A DNA stretch of 11,223 nt, taken from the NCBI GenBank assembly GCA_007131535.1, contig SLQI01000312.1, positions 1 through 11,223 on the forward strand, in the 5' to 3' direction. The translations under genes were made by a program, and so were the position numbers. Origin of the DNA: Balneolales bacterium. Its GTDB lineage: Bacteria; Bacteroidota; Rhodothermia; Balneolales; Natronogracilivirgulaceae. This document shows, one piece after another, positions 5,386 through 11,223 of this stretch (positions within the stretch are counted from its first letter, which is position 1; the number at the start of each line of letters is the position of its first letter). The notes under the pieces are model-generated. The model made no database searches. It worked only from the letters and a program-made list of their open reading frames with translations, and was not told the origin of the DNA.

Positions 5386-8139
5386 TTATTGGTTCATGGC
5401 CCGGTCCAGCTCTTCCAGCAGCTCACCGTAGCGGGCCCAGTTACCATCATCCATTGCCTGGCGAAGTTCCTGCCAAAGCTCGCGTATCTCTTCCAGCTGA
5501 TTAAAATCAACCTGCTCAACCGGCTGGACGGGCTGCTGTTCAATCGGAGCATCAGGGTCGGCCAATTCCTCCAGGTCGGCCTCTGCTAAAGGCTCTTCAA
5601 TTTCAACTCCCGGATCAATGAAATCAGCTTCATCCCCAAACAGATCAACCATTGCGGCTTCAATGGTGGGCTGCATGGATATTTCCTCGCCAACCGCAAC
5701 AATCACCCGCTGCAGTTGCGGAATATCCCCCTCTTCAGCCAAAAGGAAAACGGGCTCAACGTACATGAAAGAGTTTTCAACAGGAATGATGAGCAGGTTA
5801 CCCCGAATCACTCTCGACCCTCTTTGATCCCACAGAGCTATCTGTCGGGAAATTTCCGGGTCCTGATCTATACGGGCTTCAATCTGGGCCGGACCGAATA
5901 TCAGCCGCTCACGCGGAAGGTTATATGCAACCAGCTCCCCGTAATTATGCGGGTCCGATTTTGCCGCAATCCAGGCGATCATATTATTGCGCTCACGAGG
6001 AGTTACCGGACTGATTAGCATGAACTCCAGCTCATCTGTCTCCTCATCCGGAAGGCTGCCCAACACATAATACGGCTCCATCTGCTGCCTGCGTCCGGCA
6101 TATTGTTCGACCGGCCGTGACCAGCGATCCTCATCATTGTAGAAGACCCTTGCATCGGTGACGTGGTAGCGATTATATATTTCCAGCTGCACTTCAAACA
6201 TGTTGGCCGGATATCGAAAATGCTCATCCAGCCCGGCCGGGACTTCATCCGCTGACTTAAACATATCCGGGAAGATATCCATATACAGCTGTATAACCGG
6301 GTCCTCCTCATCCACAACGTAGTAGTCTACCGATCCCTCGTAGGCATCAACGACAACTTTAACCGGGTTGCGAATGTAGTTGAGATTACCGTGCGGGCGG
6401 GAATAAGGGAATCGCGAGGAGGTAGTATACGCATCCTGCACCCACACCAGCCGGCCGTTATGCTTAACCAGATAGGGATCGTCGTCCAGAGTCAGAAACG
6501 GAGTTATTTTGTTGATCCGCTCCTGAACACCTCGCCACATCTGTATCCGGCTGTCCGGGTTGATGTAATCGGAAAGCAGTATGTTGATATCCCCTTTTTC
6601 CCAGGCAAACAGCAACCTTCGCCACCAACTGCTTATTTCAATTCCACCTTCTCCGGAATAATGGTGATATACGTTACCGCCGGCAGCAGGGTAATGCAGC
6701 TCTTCGGCATCGGTATTCACGATGTAATACTCACCGCTTACCTCTCCGTAATAAATCGCCGGGTTATCAACTTCCAACCCTGCATGGCTTACAGGCGGCA
6801 AGTCCCGGATATACATCAGCGGCTCTCCCTGCCGGTTGGTACGGTTTACCGGACTCATGGCCAAACCATAACCGTGGGTAAACTGAAGGTGCCGGTTAAC
6901 CCAGGTATCCGACTCCGCCGGCAGTCTCGGTACCAGCTCTCTGCCGGCCAGCATCACCTGTTCTTTCTGACCATCAATTCGGTAACGGTCAATATCTACC
7001 GAGTTAAATTGATAATACGGACGGATCTCCTGCAGCTGCCGATAAGTCTGGATCAACAGGCGGGGATCCCACAGCCGGATGTTCTGGATGATTTCCTGAT
7101 TAGCTCGTATATCATCAGCCCGCAGGGTGTCTTCAGCCGTGTAGTTTACCTCACGGATGTTATTAACACCATAGGCCAGGCGGGTCATTTCGATATTATT
7201 TTCTATAAACGGGCGCTCCATTTCAAGTTCATTGGGATCAACCTGAAACTGTTGGACGGCGGAAGGCAGAATCAGGCGGCCTCCTATCAATGAAATGACT
7301 ACCAATATAGCTACCCCGATGATCGGCTTCATCAGGCTCGTTTTTCGTCCGATAAGCAGCATGACAGCAAGCGTAGCTGTAAGAACAGAGGCAATCCATA
7401 ATGCCGGCAATTCAATATTCACATGGGTATAGCCGGCTCCGAAAACCACCCCGTCTCCCCGGAAGAGCAGATCATACCGGGAAAGGAAAAAGCCGAGGGC
7501 TACCATTAATAGCCAGAAGGCGGCATTGAGCTTCACATGCAGCAGTGCCGCCGGGTTGGCACGGAATCCCTGTCCGGGCTTTGCGCTGATCTGATCCGTA
7601 AACACATAGACCAGAACCGTTACCATTGTGGTAAGAAAAGCAATTACACTCAGAGAACTTTGAACCAGATCAATAAACGGCAGCCGGAACATATAAAAGC
7701 CGATATCATGACCGAACAGCGGATCGGTTTCACCAAAAGGCTGACCCCATAAGAACCTGAGCAGATAATCCCATTGCACCATGATGCTCAAGGCAAAAAT
7801 CAGGGAAAAGAACAATGCCACTCCCGTAAAAAAATTCGTCACCCAGCGCTTCTGACGTTCCGGAGGTATGGAAATGTTGAGGTTATCGATCGGGGTATCC
7901 ATTAAGCTCAATGCGCCAATTTTACGGGCCAGATACCGAAAGTTGAACACAAGGTAACTTCCACCAATCAGCATGGCTCCGACAAACATTAATACCTGTG
8001 TGCTTCGGAGCAGCTGGAAAACTTCCGGATATCCGACCTCCGAAAGCCATAGCCATTCAAGGATCCAATTTGTGGAAATAATTATGAGGATGAGCGGAAT
8101 TAATAATATAAGCGCAATCCTTAGTACTCGAGCCACCAT
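5386..8139 (-). CDS. UPF0182 (COG1615) large seven-helix membrane protein
   Basis: A 917-residue protein of the uncharacterised UPF0182 family, normal in length. The N-terminal 290 residues hold seven membrane helices (about 5-23, 47-66, 103-122, 159-181, 204-221, 245-263, 272-290). The loop between the third and fourth carries the family-type FGHDIGFYMFRLP (142-154). The rest (about 300-835) is a large soluble, probably extracytoplasmic region with conserved-looking stretches: LQFTHGYGLAMSPVN (418-432), YLVKHNGRLVWVQDAYTTS (556-574), FGPAQIEARIDQDPEIS (748-764) and VIRGNLLIIPVENSFMYVEP (777-796). An acidic, proline-containing linker (about 836-876) leads to a C-terminal helix (880-915, with DDGNWARYGELLEELDRAM). 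No catalytic motif is evident, and no function is known to me. It starts with ATG 160 bp after the small exported protein on the same strand, so it may have its own promoter. Confidence 0.93.
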   Translation of the reverse strand: MVARVLRIALILLIPLILIIISTNWILEWLWLSEVGYPEVFQLLRSTQVLMFVGAMLIGGSYLVFNFRYLARKIGALSLMDTPIDNLNISIPPERQKRWVTNFFTGVALFFSLIFALSIMVQWDYLLRFLWGQPFGETDPLFGHDIGFYMFRLPFIDLVQSSLSVIAFLTTMVTVLVYVFTDQISAKPGQGFRANPAALLHVKLNAAFWLLMVALGFFLSRYDLLFRGDGVVFGAGYTHVNIELPALWIASVLTATLAVMLLIGRKTSLMKPIIGVAILVVISLIGGRLILPSAVQQFQVDPNELEMERPFIENNIEMTRLAYGVNNIREVNYTAEDTLRADDIRANQEIIQNIRLWDPRLLIQTYRQLQEIRPYYQFNSVDIDRYRIDGQKEQVMLAGRELVPRLPAESDTWVNRHLQFTHGYGLAMSPVNRTNRQGEPLMYIRDLPPVSHAGLEVDNPAIYYGEVSGEYYIVNTDAEELHYPAAGGNVYHHYSGEGGIEISSWWRRLLFAWEKGDINILLSDYINPDSRIQMWRGVQERINKITPFLTLDDDPYLVKHNGRLVWVQDAYTTSSRFPYSRPHGNLNYIRNPVKVVVDAYEGSVDYYVVDEEDPVIQLYMDIFPDMFKSADEVPAGLDEHFRYPANMFEVQLEIYNRYHVTDARVFYNDEDRWSRPVEQYAGRRQQMEPYYVLGSLPDEETDELEFMLISPVTPRERNNMIAWIAAKSDPHNYGELVAYNLPRERLIFGPAQIEARIDQDPEISRQIALWDQRGSRVIRGNLLIIPVENSFMYVEPVFLLAEEGDIPQLQRVIVAVGEEISMQPTIEAAMVDLFGDEADFIDPGVEIEEPLAEADLEELADPDAPIEQQPVQPVEQVDFNQLEEIRELWQELRQAMDDGNWARYGELLEELDRAMNQ

Positions 8140-8299
8140 ATGCTAATATTTATTGATTGATTAAGCCTGATAATTTACAAAAAACAGGACTCTATAGCTG
8201 AATGAATTTATAAAACTAACAGCAACCCCGCCCCAACAAATTGTGGGAGCAACCTGACTTAAATCTTAAAACAACTCAATGTAATTTGACTGAATAAAG
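8140..8299 (-). promoter_or_regulatory. Upstream region of the UPF0182 gene, with a weak promoter candidate
   Basis: This 160-bp gap is AT-rich apart from a short GC-rich patch near 8226-8234. Read on the - strand, TTTG (8237-8240) is followed after 18 bp by TAGTTTTA (8211-8218). This loosely resembles the Bacteroidota promoter pattern (TTTG, then TAnnTTTG) and would give a leader of about 65 bases. Close to the start, three near copies of ATTG (8152-8163) lie in tandem. No Shine-Dalgarno sequence is seen. Whether this lineage uses that promoter pattern is an assumption. Confidence 0.25.
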
Positions 8300-8308
8300 T
8301 CAGTTAAA
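8285..8308 (-). terminator. Weak hairpin at the end of the small exported-protein gene
   Basis: A 9-bp stem (arms 8285-8293 and 8300-8308, one G-T wobble) with a 6-base loop overlaps the stop codon of the upstream gene. It is AT-rich and the bases after it on the - strand form no T-run, so it may be a weak terminator or mRNA 3'-end structure for the acyl-CoA operon. Confidence 0.3.
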
Positions 8309-8779
8309 CCCTTCCCATTCCAACAGCTTTTCGGATTCAAATTTGTCAAATCCCCGGCGGATCAGTTTATCGCGTGTCTCTTCATCTTCGGATGTAACTG
8401 TGATGGAAAACACCACTTTCTGATTCGTAAGGTAAAAACTGTAGTTTAGCTCTCCATCATCTTCTGAGTAACTCACCGGTATCTGTTTCAATAGCTCCGG
8501 AATAAAAGCAGGAAGGTCTGCTTCCGGAAGCTGCTCTGCCTCTTCCCTGAAGTATTCGGGATTTGCCGAGCGATTAGACCATTTGTACTCCACATTATTG
8601 CCATGTATATCATAATACAGGCGGGAGATTCTTAGAATATATCCGGCTTCTTCACCGGAATGCTCTACCAGCACCGGATCGGTATGTAGCCCCTCCATTT
8701 GCTCCGGCAACATATCTTTAAGCTCATCGGCAATATCTGCCCAAACAATTGAAATCAGAAGTGCTAAGAAAAGTATCAT
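8300..8779 (-). CDS. Small exported protein of unknown function
   Basis: I do not recognise this 159-residue protein. It begins with a short hydrophobic segment MILFLALLISIVWA (1-14) that reads as a signal peptide with likely cleavage after VWA, although it lacks the usual N-terminal positive charge. The mature part is acidic, has no cysteine and no further membrane helix. It looks like alternating beta-strands (GYILRISRLYYDI 46-58, LNYSFYLTN 111-119, KVVFSITVTS 121-130) with a charged helical end, so it is probably periplasmic. The start is firm: a TAA in the same frame lies directly before the ATG. That ATG overlaps the TGA stop of the SDR gene as ATGA (8776-8779), so its translation is likely coupled to the SDR. 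Confidence 0.8.
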   Translation of the reverse strand: MILFLALLISIVWADIADELKDMLPEQMEGLHTDPVLVEHSGEEAGYILRISRLYYDIHGNNVEYKWSNRSANPEYFREEAEQLPEADLPAFIPELLKQIPVSYSEDDGELNYSFYLTNQKVVFSITVTSEDEETRDKLIRRGFDKFESEKLLEWEGFN

Positions 8780-9636
8780 TTACTGCTTTTGGTCTTCATT
8801 TGATTGAATATCTGTTTGAGCTGATCCCGGGGAGCGAGTTGAGCGATAAAGTTGAACTGGCCGGCGTTCAGGCGTTCCGCGCCGTCAATAGGAATGGTGC
8901 TGCCGGTCATATAAGGGGCAAGATCCGACATTACGAATGCCGCAAGATTGCTTAGCTCCCATTTTTCCCCATATCTGCCAGAAGGAATCCGGTTTTTATA
9001 GGCCTGCTCCGCTTTCTCATCCGGCATTAACCTGCTCCAGGCGCCTTCGGTCGGAAACGGACCGGGAGCAATTGCGTTGACCCGTATTCCATACGTTCCC
9101 CACTCATAAGCCAGGGAATTGGTCATCGCCTCCACCCCTGCTTTGGCACAGGCTGATGGCAGCACAAAAGCACAACCCGTTTGCGTATAGGTCGTGACGA
9201 TATTCAAAATGGAGCCGGGTTTACCACTGTCAATCAATCGGCGGCCCATAATGCGAGAGCAATTGAATGAACCCGTAAGTACAATATCAACAACTGCTTT
9301 GAATGCGTTCGGCGACAACTCTTCGGAAGCTGCTAAAAAATTCCCGGCTGCATTGTTTACCAGTCCGTTGATCACCCCACCCTGCTCTTCCAGGGTGGTG
9401 ATCATTTTTTCTACAGCTTCGTATTCACGTACATCCACCGGATACGTATACACATTTCCGGTAACCGAACGCTTTTGAATTTCCTCACGGGCCGCTTCCA
9501 GCTTATCAGCAGATCGCCCGCAGATGGATACATCGGCGCCGAGTTCAGCAAAACGGCTCGCCATATCCAGTCCGAGACCGCTGCCGCCGCCGGTTACAAG
9601 TATATGTTTATCAGTCAGCGTATTGGAGTCAAACAT
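8776..9636 (-). CDS. SDR-family reductase resembling 2,4-dienoyl-CoA reductase
   Basis: A 286-residue cytoplasmic NAD(P)-dependent short-chain dehydrogenase. The Rossmann motif TGGGSGLG (15-22), CGRSADKL (39-46, with R41 suggesting NADPH) and NNAAGNF (94-100) are present. The active site is of the 2,4-dienoyl-CoA reductase kind rather than classical: there is no YxxxK. Instead Y150 lies in VTTYTQTG, and S161 and K165 in PSACAKAG, followed by GVEAMTNSLAYEWG (167-180) and PGPFPTEGA (191-199), all typical of mammalian DECR and bacterial FadH-type SDRs. Such enzymes reduce 2,4-dienoyl-CoA to 3-enoyl-CoA so that polyunsaturated fatty acids can enter beta-oxidation. One family position differs: where DECR has DIVLNG, this protein has DIVLTG (T121). 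It starts 8 bp after the acyl-CoA synthetase stop and overlaps the next gene by ATGA, which supports a lipid role. The exact substrate remains open. Confidence 0.9.
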   Translation of the reverse strand: MFDSNTLTDKHILVTGGGSGLGLDMASRFAELGADVSICGRSADKLEAAREEIQKRSVTGNVYTYPVDVREYEAVEKMITTLEEQGGVINGLVNNAAGNFLAASEELSPNAFKAVVDIVLTGSFNCSRIMGRRLIDSGKPGSILNIVTTYTQTGCAFVLPSACAKAGVEAMTNSLAYEWGTYGIRVNAIAPGPFPTEGAWSRLMPDEKAEQAYKNRIPSGRYGEKWELSNLAAFVMSDLAPYMTGSTIPIDGAERLNAGQFNFIAQLAPRDQLKQIFNQMKTKSSK

Positions 9637-9644
9637 GGGCGGCT

Positions 9645-11223
9645 TTATGCGGGTTCTTCTTCATAGATTTCCTCTATTTGCTTGCTGTATTTATCCTGGA
9701 TAACGCGGCGCTTCATTTTCAGAGTTGGTGTGAGCTCGCCGTCATCAATGGTAAAGGGTTTGGTAACCAGCTTGAAATTTTTAACCTGCTCCCATTCAGC
9801 CAGATGCGGATTGATTTCATCCAGCGCCTTCTGAATGAGCTCGCGGGCTTTATCACTTTCAGCTATTTTCTTTCGATCCGATGGATCCAAACCGATTTTT
9901 TCACCGACCACTTCAAATGCCGGAACAATTAACGCTCCACAGAATTTCTGAGCATTACCAACAATGGAAGCCTGCTCAATATAGGGATGATTCGCCAGCA
10001 TATTTTCAATATTCTGAGGCGCTACATACTTGCCGGTAGAAAGTTTAAACAGATCTTTCTTCCGGTCGGTTACAAAAAGAAAACCATCTTTATCAATTTT
10101 TCCGATATCACCGGTTTTCAGCCATCCATCCTGCAAGACTTCTTTGGTTGCCTCGGGCATTTTGTAATAGCCTTCCATTACATTCGGCCCTTTTGTAATG
10201 ATTTCACCGTCTTCGGCAATCTTAACTTCTACACCAGTTATTGGTTTACCTACGGAGCCTACTCTCAAATTTTCACGATCGGTTACGGAAATAACAGGAG
10301 CCGTCTCCGTCAACCCGTAACCCTGCCCGCAATAAAATCCGATCCCGTTGAAAAACTGCATCAGGGTCGGGGATAGCGCCGCGCCTCCGCTAATCATACC
10401 AATCAGGTTGCCGCCGAGGGCATCACGCATTTTGGAGTAGATCAACTTATCAGCAAGTTTATACTTCAACCCGGCCTCACTTTTTTCTATATCGCGTTTT
10501 TCGGCAAGATTAAAGGCCCATATAAACAATTTCTTTCTCAACCCGCTTAGTTCATTAGGTTTACTCTTCATTTTCGCATACACCTTTTCCAGCAGTCGGG
10601 GCACGGTCGCAAAGAAATGAGGTTTAATATGTTGTATATCATCCACTATTTCATCCAGCGTTTCAATGAAGTAAATAGGATAGCCCATATTCATATATGT
10701 ATACCCCAGCATACGCTCAAATATGTGGGACAGCGGCAGAAAAGAGAGCATCTTAAGGCGCCGTTCCTTTTTGTGATCAAACGGGACCCGTTCAAGCGCC
10801 GCATAAATATTAGAGGCGATATTGTTATGCGTTAACATTACCCCTTTAGGCGGCCCTGTGGTACCGGAAGTGTAGATAAAGGAGGCCAGGTCATCCGGTT
10901 TTACTTCATCTTTGAGTTTCTGATGTAGCTCCGGATCTTCTTCATCTTTTTCTTTTCCTTTTTCAATAATCGAGTCCAGTGATAATACATCTCCGGAAAC
11001 CTTCCCGTAGACTGTTATTACAGCATCCAGTGTTTTAATGCTCGAATAATGAGGTTTTAATGGAGCAAATAATTCATCATCGGAGTAAATGTGAAACTTG
11101 GTTTCCGAGTTTTCCAGAATATATTTGATTTGATCCCCCGGCTGCGTGGTATAAATCGGTACATTTATCGCACCGATTGAAAGTATGGCATAATCACACA
11201 GCAGCCATGTAGTACTGTTTTCC
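9645..11223 (-). CDS. Long-chain acyl-CoA synthetase (AMP-forming), N-terminus cut by the window edge
   Basis: Activates long-chain fatty acids with ATP and CoA through an acyl-adenylate; COG1022-like member of the ANL superfamily. The frame is open to the right edge, giving 525 visible residues; about 70-90 N-terminal ones are missing. In this visible numbering the ATP-binding P-loop is YTSGTTGPPKG (117-127). Next come LPLSHIFER (162-170), GGAALSP (279-285), GYGLTETAPV (301-310), GWLKTGDIG (366-374), the hinge region DRKKDLFKLSTGKYVAP (386-402), and the C-terminal LTPTLKMKRR with the adenylation lysine at about 502. The Met at 10838, right after the P-loop lysine and GV, is internal and not the start. 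The length and LSTGKYVAP pattern fit long-chain rather than acetyl-CoA synthetases. It is the first visible gene of the - strand lipid operon, 8 bp before the SDR. Confidence 0.95.
   Translation of the reverse strand, partial: ENSTTWLLCDYAILSIGAINVPIYTTQPGDQIKYILENSETKFHIYSDDELFAPLKPHYSSIKTLDAVITVYGKVSGDVLSLDSIIEKGKEKDEEDPELHQKLKDEVKPDDLASFIYTSGTTGPPKGVMLTHNNIASNIYAALERVPFDHKKERRLKMLSFLPLSHIFERMLGYTYMNMGYPIYFIETLDEIVDDIQHIKPHFFATVPRLLEKVYAKMKSKPNELSGLRKKLFIWAFNLAEKRDIEKSEAGLKYKLADKLIYSKMRDALGGNLIGMISGGAALSPTLMQFFNGIGFYCGQGYGLTETAPVISVTDRENLRVGSVGKPITGVEVKIAEDGEIITKGPNVMEGYYKMPEATKEVLQDGWLKTGDIGKIDKDGFLFVTDRKKDLFKLSTGKYVAPQNIENMLANHPYIEQASIVGNAQKFCGALIVPAFEVVGEKIGLDPSDRKKIAESDKARELIQKALDEINPHLAEWEQVKNFKLVTKPFTIDDGELTPTLKMKRRVIQDKYSKQIEEIYEEEPA

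Noticed and set aside
6391..7293. A 300-codon open frame on the + strand
   Set aside because: It lies wholly antisense to the well-supported UPF0182 gene, and its translation shows no recognisable domain or sensible composition.
10836..10838. ATG at 10838 as start of the acyl-CoA synthetase
   Set aside because: The frame continues to the window edge and includes the P-loop YTSGTTGPPKG directly before it, so this Met is internal.
1..11223. tRNA, rRNA, CRISPR, insertion sequence, defence or toxin-antitoxin genes
   Set aside because: Read for on both strands; nothing resembling cloverleaf genes, regular spaced repeats, transposase motifs or terminal inverted repeats was seen. Gaps are short and the genes are housekeeping-like.

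Overview
The window is an ordinary-looking chromosomal segment with no RNA gene, CRISPR array or mobile element that I can see. Gene content points to the Bacteroidota/Balneolota/Rhodothermota side of bacteria, perhaps a marine or halophilic Balneolaceae-like organism. The evidence is a DUF5683-like envelope protein with the family's LLPGLGQ motif, a free-standing PASTA membrane protein next to rpe, almost no Shine-Dalgarno sequences before the starts, moderate GC, and a UPF0182 protein. The assignment is an inference from memory of gene families, not a search.

Layout: positions 1-5301 are all on the + strand. In order they encode the end of a DUF5683-like protein, a three-PASTA membrane protein, ribulose-phosphate 3-epimerase (rpe, GTG start), a PhoH/YbeZ-type ATPase (TTG start), a metallo-beta-lactamase-fold hydrolase, and a trimeric-type purine nucleoside phosphorylase that overlaps the hydrolase by 23 bp. 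An 84-bp gap (5302-5385) holds an inverted repeat that may end transcription from both sides. From 5386 to 11223 everything is on the - strand. Read in transcription order, this block starts with a long-chain acyl-CoA synthetase (cut by the right edge), then a 2,4-dienoyl-CoA-reductase-like SDR 8 bp behind it. A small exported protein of unknown function follows, its start overlapping the SDR stop as ATGA, and after a 160-bp gap comes a 917-residue UPF0182 seven-helix membrane protein.

How the genes work together: the acyl-CoA synthetase and the SDR form a clear fatty-acid activation and unsaturated acyl-CoA reduction unit, with the small exported protein translationally linked to it. Rpe (pentose phosphate pathway) and the purine nucleoside phosphorylase (which yields ribose-1-phosphate) are housekeeping sugar and nucleoside enzymes. 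PhoH is linked to RNA metabolism. The PASTA and DUF5683-like genes are envelope genes. I found no convincing new system. The most useful second looks are the ATGA-coupled exported protein, the changed active-site position in the SDR, the UPF0182 protein, a bulged hairpin before rpe, and a cytosine-free purine tract across the phoH stop.
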